DNA of 59,145 nucleotides from Candidatus Aegiribacteria sp. (GCA_030594645.1 JAUVEU010000009.1:1-59145), one strand, 5' to 3'; counted from the first letter of the stretch, positions 41,161 through 51,289 are shown. Numbers and translations: made by a program. Notes: generated by a model not told the origin, from the letters alone.

Positions 41161-42444
41161 CTAGACAAGCCCTCTCATTCGTGCCGCAGTTGCTACTCTG
41201 TCTATAGCAATCATGTAGGCAGCATCTCTCATGAATACTGACTGGCTGTCAGCAAGATCAGCGACAGCGTGGAAAGCTGAAGTCATTTTGGTATCAAGTT
41301 TGGAAAGGACTTCATCCTTCTCCCAGTAGTAGTTCATATTATTCTGAACCTGTTCGAAGTATGAACAGGTAACGCCTCCTGCGTTGCAGAGGAAATCCGG
41401 AATCACAAAGATATTGTTCTCTTTCAGGTAAGCATCAGCTTCAGGTGTTGTCGGGCCGTTCGCACCCTCGGCAACGATTTTTACTCTGGCATGTATTTTG
41501 TTAACTGTCTCACCGTTAATCTGGTTTTCGAGGGCTCCAGGCATCAGAACATCCGCCTCGGTCTCAATCCAGGCATCTCCTGAAAGCTGTTCGTATCCTG
41601 CTGCCATAGCCTTTTCGGGATTTACCGTTCCAAATCTGTCTGTAATACCCAGCAGAAACTCAATATCTATTCCATCCATTTTGCGGTAGGTGTAAGAAGT
41701 CATATCGCTCTGATCCCAGCAGGATACACAGACTACTTTGCCTCCATATTTTATGAACAGATCAGCCGCGTACTGACTTACGTTACCGAAACCCTGGCAG
41801 GCCATGGTAGTTTCTCTGATATCAAGTCCCATTCTGGTTAACGCTTCGCGTACGGTGTAAACCACACCGTATCCCGTGGCCTCTGTTCTTCCAAGAGATC
41901 CACCGCTACCAACGGGCTTCCCTGTGATAACACCGGGATACTTCCCGCCAATTATCGTTTCGTACTCGTCCATCATCCAGAGCATGTGCTGCGGAGATGT
42001 CATTACATCCGGAGCAGGTATGTCTTGAACAGGACCGATATTTCTCCAGACATTCCTGATCCAGCCTCGGCATATCTGTTCCTGCTCTCTCATTGAAAGT
42101 TCGTGAGGGTCGCAGATAACGCCGCCCTTGCCCCCTCCAAGAGGAATATCGACAACAGCGGTTTTCCAGGTCATCCATGTCGCGAGAGCTCTGACAGTAT
42201 CCTCGGTTTCCTGCGGATGGAACCTTATTCCGCCTTTGCAGGGACCGCGAACATCACTGTGTTGTACTCGGAATCCACGAAATACCTGTACAGAGCCATC
42301 ATCCATGTGCACCGGAATGATGAAATGATATTCCCTCATTGGCCAGCGTAAAAATGCTCTTGTTCCCTGCTCAAGATCAAGCTGGTCCGCAACCTGATCA
42401 AATTGTTTCTGTGCCATTTCAAAAGCGTTGAAGCCCTTCTCCAT
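41161..42444 (-). CDS. gdhA: Glu/Leu/Phe/Val-type glutamate dehydrogenase
   Basis: 427 residues, the short form typical of NAD- or dual-specific enzymes of Firmicutes and archaea. Signatures are RGFRVQHSDVRGPCKGGIRF, PLGGGKGGVICDP, the nucleotide-binding CQGFGNVSQYAADL, and ANGPTTPEADAYL. GGAGG lies eight bases before the ATG. Having this enzyme beside an NADP-type one suggests one works in glutamate synthesis and the other in catabolism, but coenzyme use is not proven by sequence here. Confidence 0.93.
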   Translation of the reverse strand: MEKGFNAFEMAQKQFDQVADQLDLEQGTRAFLRWPMREYHFIIPVHMDDGSVQVFRGFRVQHSDVRGPCKGGIRFHPQETEDTVRALATWMTWKTAVVDIPLGGGKGGVICDPHELSMREQEQICRGWIRNVWRNIGPVQDIPAPDVMTSPQHMLWMMDEYETIIGGKYPGVITGKPVGSGGSLGRTEATGYGVVYTVREALTRMGLDIRETTMACQGFGNVSQYAADLFIKYGGKVVCVSCWDQSDMTSYTYRKMDGIDIEFLLGITDRFGTVNPEKAMAAGYEQLSGDAWIETEADVLMPGALENQINGETVNKIHARVKIVAEGANGPTTPEADAYLKENNIFVIPDFLCNAGGVTCSYFEQVQNNMNYYWEKDEVLSKLDTKMTSAFHAVADLADSQSVFMRDAAYMIAIDRVATAARMRGLV

Positions 42445-42591
42445 CTCTGAACCTCCATATTGAGATTACCAAACATAAAAACGGAAACAGATCTCTTTTC
42501 TCGAAAGAAACCGAGAAGACAACGCAAGTATTATAGGCAATAATTATGTGCGAACAAACAAGTGTTTTGTAAACTTCCGAACTGCATCATA

Positions 42592-43155
42592 TCATGAAAC
42601 ATCCGCCTGTGAATATGTTTGCGGATTGCGATATCCTTTTCGAATGAATTCTGATTCTGGCTGAACTGTAATAACCCTCCGACCAGATCTGACCGGTCCC
42701 CAAACGGTAATCCTGTTTACAAAGTGATCTTCAAATCCGGATAAACCATTGTAAGCACAGCGGATCATTTCAAGATCTCTTACAAGGAATTTGTCGGACT
42801 CCAGACAGGAATCGATCATGCAAAACAGTTCCTCAGCTATCAGGGATGTGGAGTAGCCTGCCATATTAAGCAGCTCATCAATATCAGTTAAATCATATCT
42901 TCCGGATGACTGTCTCAGTCGGTCAGGTATTATGAACCACCTGTAGCAGGCCAGACATTCAGTGACTGAATCATATTTTTCTTCGGTGTATTCGGAGAAC
43001 CAGTTCTTCCCCGATGCTTCTGATCGGGCGAAGCGGTGTTGCCGTGCGTGGAATCCGTCACGGATATCAGATCGGGATACTATTCTGCTGTAGGTTTCGC
43101 CCTGTTTCCAGAGGTCCCTGTATTGCTTTATGTAACGGCTGGTTACCGGATTCAT
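42592..43155 (-). CDS. Hypothetical cytoplasmic protein
   Basis: 187 residues from the ATG at 43155 (GGAGGGCAGA directly upstream), not recognised. It has no signal peptide or membrane segment. A Cys pair in TECLACYRWF, an acidic helix YDLTDIDELLNMAGY and a basic C-terminus (GPVRSGRRVITVQPES) are visible. It stands alone between gdh and the sulfatase gene, with 147 bases before gdh in which nothing was recognised. Confidence 0.6.
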   Translation of the reverse strand: MNPVTSRYIKQYRDLWKQGETYSRIVSRSDIRDGFHARQHRFARSEASGKNWFSEYTEEKYDSVTECLACYRWFIIPDRLRQSSGRYDLTDIDELLNMAGYSTSLIAEELFCMIDSCLESDKFLVRDLEMIRCAYNGLSGFEDHFVNRITVWGPVRSGRRVITVQPESEFIRKGYRNPQTYSQADVS

Positions 43156-43248
43156 TCTGCCCTCCCTTAATGCAATTTGCATTGACCATGACTATGTAGT
43201 AAACATATGTATACTACTTTCAATGTCAAGCATGTCACATAAGGGATT

Positions 43249-44559
43249 CTATATATATCCCAGATCTTCCAGAGTGTCGTCTATTCCCCTGCCTCTGACC
43301 ACAGGAGGAATTTCCAGTGGTGGTGTTGCCCGGTAATATTCCAGTGATTCCAGCAGCACTGAATCCAACGGTTGCGGGTGATGCTCTCCGGGATCCAGAC
43401 TTAGATCAAACATCTGTTCATCGCCGTTGTGGAAGTTGTATATCCCTTTCCTGTATTGATTCAGAACTGAACAGATAGACTCAAAGTTTTCGCAGCTTTC
43501 AGTGCAGCAATGTCCCGGGATAGCACCGCTTGAGGGAATGATTCGTGATTCCTGAGATGGGCTGAACAGATCAATACCCTCTACCTGATCCGAAACAGAT
43601 ACTCCCGCATAAGCGGAAATTGTAGGCAGAATATCGTACTGAGCCGCAGGTGCTGGATCAGTTACACCAGAAGGGATACCTGGACCTGAGATAATCAGTG
43701 GCACATGGAGCAGCTCCTGATACAAAGAATGAGCATGTCCCCAGAGCCCGTGATCGAGAAATTCTTCACCGTGATCGGAAGTTACTATAATCAGCGCATT
43801 TTCGGCAATATCGAGTTCACGCAGCTGACCAAATAATCTCCCAAGCTGACTGTCTACCCATGCTATTTCCCCGTCATACATGTTTATCAGATGTTCTCGG
43901 GCTTCAGGATTCAGAAGTTCTGTATCATCGGATACTTCCCAATCCGTAATCCCCCCGGTCCCTTCCAACGAGTATCTTTTATCAAATGGAGGCGGGGGAT
44001 CGTATGGTGCATGTACATCGAAAAGATGTATTACGACCAGTTTAGGATCCGGATTACCCCGATTCGCCATAAACCATTCCAGGACTTCATCAACCGTTTC
44101 TGCTGCTCTTCCGTGGCCATGAGCAACCCAGGAGTAGTGATCAAAACCGTTGGCAAATCCAAAACTGTTGTTAAGCAGTACTACGTTGACAAAGCCAAGC
44201 GTAATATATCCTTCACTCTTAAGAATTGTAGCTATGTTATCGAAATCGGAACTAAGACCATAGGTTATCATATCTCTGATACCCGCCATGTGAGATGCAA
44301 CGGAAAGACCAGTCCAGATGGAGGCATGAGCGGGCAGTGTCCAGGGGGCTTGAGCCTGACACCGCGAAAAAAGAGTTCCGGATTCCGCAAGACTGTCCAG
44401 TACAGGAGTCGTGTTGCGATCATACCCGTAGCAGCCCAGATGATCGGCTCTAAGTGTATCTATGATAATCAGAAATATGTCCGGTTTTTCTGATCCTGCA
44501 GGATTGCAGCCTGTACCTGTCAGAATGATGATTATCATTAAAGCGATTGTCTTTCTCAC
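43249..44559 (-). CDS. Sulfatase-superfamily lipoprotein
   Basis: 436 residues from the GTG at 44559, which has GGGGG nine bases upstream and yields a lipoprotein signal peptide (RKTIALMIIIILTGTGC). The upstream extension to 44649 is non-coding in character. Alkaline-phosphatase/sulfatase superfamily motifs are LIIIDTLRADHLGCYGY (first metal site), APWTLPAHASIWTG in the nucleophile region, and TSDHGEEFLDHG (second metal site). The nucleophile position is Thr, not the Cys or Ser that is converted to formylglycine, so it may act as a phosphodiesterase, phosphotransferase or a sulfatase of another kind. Outer-surface location is likely. Confidence 0.82.
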   Translation of the reverse strand: MRKTIALMIIIILTGTGCNPAGSEKPDIFLIIIDTLRADHLGCYGYDRNTTPVLDSLAESGTLFSRCQAQAPWTLPAHASIWTGLSVASHMAGIRDMITYGLSSDFDNIATILKSEGYITLGFVNVVLLNNSFGFANGFDHYSWVAHGHGRAAETVDEVLEWFMANRGNPDPKLVVIHLFDVHAPYDPPPPFDKRYSLEGTGGITDWEVSDDTELLNPEAREHLINMYDGEIAWVDSQLGRLFGQLRELDIAENALIIVTSDHGEEFLDHGLWGHAHSLYQELLHVPLIISGPGIPSGVTDPAPAAQYDILPTISAYAGVSVSDQVEGIDLFSPSQESRIIPSSGAIPGHCCTESCENFESICSVLNQYRKGIYNFHNGDEQMFDLSLDPGEHHPQPLDSVLLESLEYYRATPPLEIPPVVRGRGIDDTLEDLGYI

Positions 44560-44673
44560 CTGTATGATACCCCCAAACAAATGCAACTGAATTCGTTCAT
44601 TTGATATTCCAGAATCTATTTGAAAAACACTGCGGTATTGAAGAAGCAATTATAACGGAAGTGAGCCTGACCG

Positions 44674-46188
44674 CTACTTCAAAACAGTAACTCTCCGAGT
44701 AATTACAGCGGTCCCGAATGAAGCGCGAACAAGATAGCAACCTGCGCTCCACCCTGAGATATTCACTGACCTGATTTCAGAAATGTCATCCCGCCATACA
44801 AGTCTTCCGGTCAGATCGTATATCTCAAACCGCCAGATTCCCTCTGGAGGATTCAGATCCAGAACCCCTGTTGAGGGATTTCGTTCCACCAGATTTCCGC
44901 AATAAGTATCAGAAGGGGTTTCCTCACATGATGTTTCAGTAGACGAAAGAAATGCCCATGCGTGATACGGCTGGCTCTGCTTATCCTGTAATCCTGCAAT
45001 AATGATTGCTGAGGATGAAATATTCGTCATATATACACTTGTAACGTTATATACTCTTTCCGTAAAAGACTGCTCCCAGATCAGAGAGCCATCCAGAGCA
45101 TTCACGACTGTAATCTTTTTGCCGTTAACGCTCCCCCCGGAAATGCAGGGAATCCACATGCCCTCATGATAAACGGAATCAGACCAGGCTACACTCCAGG
45201 TGTTAGCTCCCGTAGGATAACTCCATAGTGTAACGCCAGTCGCTCCATCAAGGCATATCGTGCCTGAATTATCTCCGGCGACAGCAACTTCACCGATTCC
45301 ATCTCCATTAAGATCGGGACCGCCCTCCACGTCCAGAAGTAAACCACCAAGGCCTCGAGCCCACATGGAATCTCCCCCGGGGCTGTAGCACTGTACACCA
45401 CCGTCGAATGAAGAACTCACCATCCAGGGAAAAGTATCCTCTCTGTCAAGGGTGGATACGCACATAACATCTCCCCCGCCGTTCCGGCCCCAGATCAGGG
45501 TTCCATCAGAACCGTCAACAAGCTCAAGCGTATTGTCCGCATAACCGCTTCCGCCTATTCCAAGATACACTTCCTGAACTCCATCCCCGGTGACATCCGG
45601 AATAGTAAGTATATCCTCAACCGCGTCCGCAGTGGTTCTTGTCCAGAGAGTATCTCCAGTCGCACCATTCAGGCATACGGCAGCAGAGCTGTTCGCAGAC
45701 CCCGTAGAACCGAATCCACCAAGGAATTCAGGCACTATATCACCTGTCTGATCCTCCATTTCAGCACAGCTGTAACCCCAGCCTGCTCCAGATGGAATGT
45801 TGTTGTATGCGCTCCACTCCCAGATAAGGGAACCGTCAATTCCTGAAATAAGGATCAGGCATCTCCCAGGAGGGGCATATCCACCTGGAGTAGCCATGAG
45901 GATATCCTTATAACCGTCACTGTTCACATCAGAAACTGCAAGCAGACCCTCATCCTGGTAGATTCCGTTGTATTGATCGCTGGTCCAGATAACACTTCCG
46001 TCAGATCCGGAAAGACACCAGAGAGTTGGCTCCTCATCCCAGAAATTCACGCCGCAGGCAACGTCATCAACACTGTCACCGTTCAGATCTCCGAGGGATA
46101 CGGTTGAATAGACTCCTCCACTTGTAACATTTGCCCATAGAGTATCGGGAGCGGAAGCCAGAAGACATAATATCAACAGCATTTTCAT
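44674..46188 (-). CDS. Secreted FG-GAP/PQQ-like repeat protein with type IX-like sorting domain
   Basis: 504 residues. Signal peptide MKMLLILCLLASAPDTLWA is followed by seven or so repeats mixing FG-GAP calcium loops (LGDLNGDSVDDV, VSDVNSDGYKDI, GPDLNGDGIGEV) with PQQ-like ends (LSGSDGSVIWTS). The C-terminal 75 residues form a T9SS-type domain (NPSTGVLDLNPPEGIWRFEI, YDLTGRLVWRDD, WSAGCYLVRAS). It is a structural or ligand-binding surface protein with no catalytic motif. Similar in build to the protein at 19109-20815. Confidence 0.85.
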   Translation of the reverse strand: MKMLLILCLLASAPDTLWANVTSGGVYSTVSLGDLNGDSVDDVACGVNFWDEEPTLWCLSGSDGSVIWTSDQYNGIYQDEGLLAVSDVNSDGYKDILMATPGGYAPPGRCLILISGIDGSLIWEWSAYNNIPSGAGWGYSCAEMEDQTGDIVPEFLGGFGSTGSANSSAAVCLNGATGDTLWTRTTADAVEDILTIPDVTGDGVQEVYLGIGGSGYADNTLELVDGSDGTLIWGRNGGGDVMCVSTLDREDTFPWMVSSSFDGGVQCYSPGGDSMWARGLGGLLLDVEGGPDLNGDGIGEVAVAGDNSGTICLDGATGVTLWSYPTGANTWSVAWSDSVYHEGMWIPCISGGSVNGKKITVVNALDGSLIWEQSFTERVYNVTSVYMTNISSSAIIIAGLQDKQSQPYHAWAFLSSTETSCEETPSDTYCGNLVERNPSTGVLDLNPPEGIWRFEIYDLTGRLVWRDDISEIRSVNISGWSAGCYLVRASFGTAVITRRVTVLK

Positions 46189-46358
46189 CCTCCAGTCATT
46201 TGATACGTCCTGTATGTTATGAATTATTCATTTCTGCGGGTTTGAGTCAACCGCTGTTCAGCTGCCCTTTTTGTATAACCGGTAAATACAGCTGTAATCT
46301 CGACATTTTCAGATGATCCATATATTACACTTTATCTGAACTTTCCATGGAGGTTATT

Positions 46359-47495
46359 ATGCGATATCTATTTCCTTTTGTTTCATTGCTGTTTCTTATT
46401 TCACTGCTGGCATCCTGCGGTGGAGAACAGATTGACAGTGACACTGCCGATCCGGTTGATGAAACCGAGACTGTTCGAGAACTCGTCATTGTTGATTCCA
46501 TTGGAGTCGAACTGGGCGATTCGAATTATGTGTTCGGATCCATCGAAAGTTCTTCGCACTCTGCAGATGGCAATATTCTGATTCTTGACAGACCGGCATG
46601 CTGCACTCGCGAGTACACACCTGAAGGAGAATTCGTCAGAGACTTCGGCAGGCGTGGAACCGGCCCTGGTGAATTCGTAAACCCGCTCTCGATGACGAGG
46701 CTGTCCGATGGCAGGATCGTTATGATGGATGGGCAGACAGGTGGTATCCATACGTTCCTTCCGGATGGTGAATGGGAAGGAATTGCTGCGGAGATTGTCA
46801 CGGAACCGGTTCTCTGGCTTTCCGCGGCTGACAGCAGCCGTTATGTCGGAACAATCAACAGTTTTGAGGCCATAGATGGCCAACTCATTCTTACTGCAAA
46901 AGTCGGAAGATTCGATATCGATGAAACAGAACCATCCCTTGTATACTGGGAAAATTCGTTCCCGGTTACCTTCGACGATTTCACACTGCTTATTGAGGAA
47001 GCCTATTTCGCCAAAGTGTGGGCTTCCAATTTCAATGGTATCGTATTCATAGCTTCAAGAGATTCAGAGGAATATCTCATCACCGGTTTCGACGCAAACG
47101 GGAACGAATTCGTTGAAATATCCCTTGATCTGCCTCGTGTAGAAAAATCCGAAGAGGAAATGCAGGATGAAGCCGCATTCTGGAACCAGAGAGCCCGGAA
47201 TATGGGATACAACGCTCAGACCAACTTCGAGCCGGACCCCTTCCGCTGGAAGATCCACTCAATGGGAATTGATGATCAGGAAAGACTCTGGGTCCGCAGG
47301 GGAACTGATGAGATTCCAACATTCGATATCTTCGACTTCGACGGAAACCATCTCTTCACCGCTGATGTGCCTGCGATCTCAGGGTATTCCGGTCTGCTCT
47401 GGGAAATTCATATTGACGATTACGGGATACTTGCGTGGTCTCTTGACCCGCCGGACGGATATCAGAAACTCTACACTCTCGAGCTCGGGGAATAA
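46359..47495 (+). CDS. Six-bladed beta-propeller lipoprotein
   Basis: 378 residues from the ATG at 46359 (GGAGG five bases upstream). Lipoprotein signal RYLFPFVSLLFLISLLASCG. NHL/6-bladed beta-propeller repeats follow, for example YTPEGEFVRDFGRRGTGPGE and FDFDGNHLFTADVP. It shares the opening VDSIGVELGDSNYVFG with the protein at 51290-52426, so the two are paralogues. In Bacteroidota-like genomes such proteins are common surface lipoproteins of unknown ligand. Confidence 0.82.
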   Translation: MRYLFPFVSLLFLISLLASCGGEQIDSDTADPVDETETVRELVIVDSIGVELGDSNYVFGSIESSSHSADGNILILDRPACCTREYTPEGEFVRDFGRRGTGPGEFVNPLSMTRLSDGRIVMMDGQTGGIHTFLPDGEWEGIAAEIVTEPVLWLSAADSSRYVGTINSFEAIDGQLILTAKVGRFDIDETEPSLVYWENSFPVTFDDFTLLIEEAYFAKVWASNFNGIVFIASRDSEEYLITGFDANGNEFVEISLDLPRVEKSEEEMQDEAAFWNQRARNMGYNAQTNFEPDPFRWKIHSMGIDDQERLWVRRGTDEIPTFDIFDFDGNHLFTADVPAISGYSGLLWEIHIDDYGILAWSLDPPDGYQKLYTLELGE

Positions 47496-47518
47496 GAACA
47501 GGAAAACCGGCATCGGTT

Positions 47519-48391
47519 TCAGAACAGGTTCATCTGTCCTGTATAGAAAGGATCATAAAAGGGCATCTCGAGAAGAATCGATCTTTTATCGCAGGCTTCC
47601 CTGAGTATCGCCTCAAGGAGACCTGCGTTGCTCACCTGACAGTGGTACATGTTTCCGAAATGTTCCCTGTATTTCCGGCTCATACCGGGAAACACTTTTT
47701 CGATCTCCCTCATGAAGTATTCTCTCTGACCATCTCTGAGTGTAAGGCCCAAAAAAGGGATGATGTATTCGGCACCTGATTCAGCTGCCATGTCAAGAAT
47801 TGCAAGAATATTTGCCGGATTATCCGTTATGAAAGGGAGAACCGGCATAAGAGTGATTCCTGTATGAATTCCGCGCTCCGAAAGCTGTTTCATCGCTTTG
47901 AACCGCGCCATAACCGAAGGAGCAAAAGGCTCCAGCTGCCCTGCAAGTGTCTCGTCAGCGGTTGTTACAGTGAAAGTGACCGCAGAGTATACATGACCGA
48001 TTCGTTCAAGAAGATCTGCATCGCGAAGAACAAGATCACTCTTTGTGATTACATGGACTGGAAAATGATTTTCCGCGATAACTTCGAGTGCCCCGCGGGT
48101 AAGCCCAATTTTCCTTTCAGCAGGCTGGTACGGATCGTTCATTGAGCCTGTTCCTATCGTGCCTTTGATTCTCAGTCGGGGAAGTCTGTCTTTCAGCAGG
48201 TCAACAGCGTTTGTTTTTACGAGTACATCCCTGTCAAAATTATCAATGCCATAACACTCGCTGCGAGAATCGCAGTAGATACACCTGTGACCGCAGCCTC
48301 TGTAGAGATTCATGCTGTAACGCAGACCGAACCAGGAATCAGGAACGCTTACCCTGTTAAGGATGGTACGGGTCTGTATCTCACGGATCAA
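47519..48391 (-). CDS. SPL-family radical SAM protein
   Basis: 290 residues from the TTG at 48391, which has AAGGA six bases upstream; an earlier TTG at 48409 has no site. NLYRGCGHRCIYCDSRSECY is the CxxxCxxC [4Fe-4S]/SAM motif. IKGTIGTGSMNDPYQPAERK and VHVITKSDLVLRDADLLERI are typical of the spore-photoproduct-lyase-like group (Rv2578c/PA0069 family), whose substrates are unknown. SAM radical chemistry in the cytoplasm is expected. The gene stands alone and converges on the beta-propeller gene. Confidence 0.88.
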   Translation of the reverse strand: MIREIQTRTILNRVSVPDSWFGLRYSMNLYRGCGHRCIYCDSRSECYGIDNFDRDVLVKTNAVDLLKDRLPRLRIKGTIGTGSMNDPYQPAERKIGLTRGALEVIAENHFPVHVITKSDLVLRDADLLERIGHVYSAVTFTVTTADETLAGQLEPFAPSVMARFKAMKQLSERGIHTGITLMPVLPFITDNPANILAILDMAAESGAEYIIPFLGLTLRDGQREYFMREIEKVFPGMSRKYREHFGNMYHCQVSNAGLLEAILREACDKRSILLEMPFYDPFYTGQMNLF

Positions 48392-48462
48392 GAAATTTCC
48401 TTCCGGCAAGAATCAATGCCATACTGAACATATGTTCACATTATGCAAAATGCAAATACCGG

Positions 48463-49218
48463 TCAGATATTGAAACCACACTCTTTCAGTTTCTGCAGAA
48501 TATCCTCAGGATCCTTTCCCCATTGCCCCAGTTTCCGGGAGATATGCTCTGTCCATGAATAATTATCGAAGCTGAAGGTCTCTTCCCCGCCGTCTGCAAG
48601 AGGAATCATGTACCCGGCATTTCTGTAATAATCCTGATCCAGGAAACCTGAATCCATTTTTTCCATTGCGGCAGATATGTCTTCATCAGTAAGTTCCGGG
48701 TATCTGTCCTCGAACAGATGAAATCCCACAGGGTACCTTGGTCTTACTGGCGGATCCTCCGCAGGATATCCCATCGTCAGTATGACCAGTGGAAAGATCC
48801 TGTCCGGAAGTTCATACTCCTCCCGTATCTTCAAAGCCATGAATGGAGCGCTGCCTATGAAGCAGCTTCCCAGGCGGAAGCTCTCAGCGGCAGTCACCAT
48901 GTTCTGAGCCATGTATGCGGCATCCTGCATACCGAAAAGAAGTGTGTATAGATCGGATGCTTCTCTCTTCCAGCCACGCTTGGCCATAATCTTTTCCATC
49001 CTGTGTATATCCACGCATATGATGAACTGAAGAGGCGCTCTGAAAACATTATTCTCAACTTCCCGCGAAAGAAGCACGCTGCCCAGCTGCATCGCGAACG
49101 GTGCCTGCTGACCGGCACGTACGATCGCTTCCAGAACTTCATCAGAGGGCTGTTCTGTTGTGTACTTCCTGATGGATTTCCTCTGCATAAGTGATTCGAT
49201 AACAGGATTACCGGTCAT
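48463..49218 (-). CDS. Nitroreductase-family flavoprotein
   Basis: 251 residues from the ATG at 49218 (GGAG five bases upstream); the frame to 49296 has no start site signal. Nitroreductase motifs are RKSIRKYTTEQPSDEVLEAI, the flavin contacts GQQAPFAMQLG, GMQDAAYMAQNMVTAAES and LGSCFIGS, with GYPAEDPPVRPRYP near the C-terminus. An extended C-terminal tail of about 60 residues (YSWTEHISRKLGQWGKDPED) matches the NfrA/Frp-like NADPH-dependent subgroup. FMN-dependent reduction of an unknown substrate. Confidence 0.87.
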   Translation of the reverse strand: MTGNPVIESLMQRKSIRKYTTEQPSDEVLEAIVRAGQQAPFAMQLGSVLLSREVENNVFRAPLQFIICVDIHRMEKIMAKRGWKREASDLYTLLFGMQDAAYMAQNMVTAAESFRLGSCFIGSAPFMALKIREEYELPDRIFPLVILTMGYPAEDPPVRPRYPVGFHLFEDRYPELTDEDISAAMEKMDSGFLDQDYYRNAGYMIPLADGGEETFSFDNYSWTEHISRKLGQWGKDPEDILQKLKECGFNI

Positions 49219-49407
49219 TTTTACTCCAATCAGATTCGTTTTCGTTGTTCTATGACATCTCAGCTGCAATCTACTCCAGTCATTAATATGTGTCACTGCA
49301 ATACCAGCCTGAATTGATTATCTGAAGAGGACTTGCCCATGTAGTCACCATGATGTAAGTTGTATTTAACTGTTAGTTTGAGTAACATTTTTTGAAAGGA
49401 AACAGTC

Positions 49408-51273
49408 ATGAGATATAAACTCTCTCTACTTCTCACACTCCTTCTGGTATCCGGAGCCGCACAGGCACAGTTCTCGATCCCGTCGATACCGGATATTCCT
49501 ATTGACCTCCCTGACCTCGGAGGTCTTCTTGAACAAGAACCTGTGATTACGACAGGACTGGAAGATGCCGTTTTCGAATGTCCTGAGATGGACGGTTTCG
49601 AGCCGGAGTTCTTCACTCCTCTGTACGATATGCCGGTTAATTCAGATGGATGGATATTCCTTCTTCCGGGCGCTTATGAACTCGAAGCAAGGAGCTATTG
49701 TCTTCATGCCGGCACTTACGTTTCCGATACCGGAGGTAACGGATACCTTTACGCACCTCTGGAAGGGAGCAGAAGTAATATTATTCAGGCGATCCTGGAT
49801 CGTTCGTCCGATCATGGTGAAATTTCTCAGCATGATGTTCAATCACTTATATGGGCAATCCTCGCAAGATGCAAGCTATCTGATATGAATGATAACATGC
49901 AAATTAATGCGGCTGTTCTCCTTACTCCAGAGGAAATCTTCGAAATCAACGGAGGGGCGCTGGAACTTATTCCGGACGGTATGCTGGATGATCTGTTCGG
50001 GGACCTGACGGGACCGGTCAGGTCAGTTCTGGAAGCTGAAGCCGGAATTAGAAACACTCTTTCCAGGGCTGAATCCTCATACGAGGAACTGGAAGAAATC
50101 GCGATTATCCATGGCGATCCTCCCGAAGAGTACAATGAGAGGGAAATTCCTGAAGGCAGATGGTCCTGGCATCCAAACGGTTACTACATTCGCTACTTTC
50201 CGAGCGGATACAGTCATACCCGGATAGAACTCTGGGTACCCGAGGATGAAAACACTGAACTCTCATACGGAAATACTCTTACCAAGGCCGGCGGTGCTGG
50301 ACTGCGAAAGGATCTGCCCTGGCTCAAGGACTGCCCGGTTCCGCCACCACCACCGTCACCGTACAGATCGCGTACTCTGCCCTGGTTTAAGCCGCCTATA
50401 GGTATAGCACAGCCAGGAAACTCAGCAAGTCAGAGGCTGGGTATAGCAACCGGCAAATCTCCTCAACAGGTCGATGAAGCGATTAAAAAGATCAGGGATT
50501 CAATGGATATGTTCTCATCAGCAGCCGGTATTATTTCGATAGATTTTACCAGTATATTTGATGTTGGGTCCGAGATATTAGGCTGGATCTCCGGCAACAT
50601 GCTTGACATGCTGATTGACAAGTGGAGTGATGCCATAAAGGCTCTCGGAATGGATCCTCCAAGATCGGATTATACCATCTACGCCATTCCGTCGGTTGTT
50701 CATGTTGATTCCCTCATACCAGGGGACGGGCTTTCAGCCGAAAAAGCTGCCGCACTCAACTCCTTCGCTGAAGCCGCCATGGGACTCATTGCGGTTATGG
50801 ATGCTGCGCAGATATCCCTGGACAGGATGGGCGGCGCGCTTAATGACAATGACGAATCCTGGGCTGTTGAACAGGCGTTATGCTACATTTTCTACAAGAA
50901 TCTCTCCGGTGTTTTCATGGAAATAGCAGCTGACAGGTTCGACTGTCTTCTCGATGTCTGCCGTTCGGAAGGATTGCAGGACACATATATAACTGTTGCC
51001 ATGGCTTCGGCATATCTGAATAACCTCGATGAGAACGGATTTACCGCTGAAGCAATCGATGCAGCGCACTACCTGGGGATGACAGATGAACAGATTCAGA
51101 ACGCCCTTGAGATCAGGCTTTCTTTCACTCCGGAGGAACTGGAGGGCAGCCTGTTCGAAGCCGCTGATGACTGCATTTCATTCATGCATGAATGCGGATC
51201 ACAGTGGCAGCGGATGCCGGATGTCTATCCCTACTGGACGGAGGGTGTAGAATATCCGCAATACGCTGATTAA
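49408..51273 (+). CDS. Large secreted protein of unknown function
   Basis: 621 residues with signal peptide MRYKLSLLLTLLLVSGAAQA and AAAGGAAA-type Shine-Dalgarno upstream. The N-terminal third contains LLPGAYELEARSYCLHAGTY and HDVQSLIWAILARCKLSD, which resemble a poorly known domain of bacterial surface proteins. A proline-rich linker (PPPPPSPYRSR, about 315) and a helical C-terminal half (about 340-600; SFAEAAMGLIAVMDAAQISL) follow. No enzyme motif was seen. The beta-propeller lipoprotein follows after 16 bases, so the two are probably one operon. Confidence 0.7.
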   Translation: MRYKLSLLLTLLLVSGAAQAQFSIPSIPDIPIDLPDLGGLLEQEPVITTGLEDAVFECPEMDGFEPEFFTPLYDMPVNSDGWIFLLPGAYELEARSYCLHAGTYVSDTGGNGYLYAPLEGSRSNIIQAILDRSSDHGEISQHDVQSLIWAILARCKLSDMNDNMQINAAVLLTPEEIFEINGGALELIPDGMLDDLFGDLTGPVRSVLEAEAGIRNTLSRAESSYEELEEIAIIHGDPPEEYNEREIPEGRWSWHPNGYYIRYFPSGYSHTRIELWVPEDENTELSYGNTLTKAGGAGLRKDLPWLKDCPVPPPPPSPYRSRTLPWFKPPIGIAQPGNSASQRLGIATGKSPQQVDEAIKKIRDSMDMFSSAAGIISIDFTSIFDVGSEILGWISGNMLDMLIDKWSDAIKALGMDPPRSDYTIYAIPSVVHVDSLIPGDGLSAEKAAALNSFAEAAMGLIAVMDAAQISLDRMGGALNDNDESWAVEQALCYIFYKNLSGVFMEIAADRFDCLLDVCRSEGLQDTYITVAMASAYLNNLDENGFTAEAIDAAHYLGMTDEQIQNALEIRLSFTPEELEGSLFEAADDCISFMHECGSQWQRMPDVYPYWTEGVEYPQYAD

Positions 51274-51289
51274 TCAGTTTACGAGAGGG

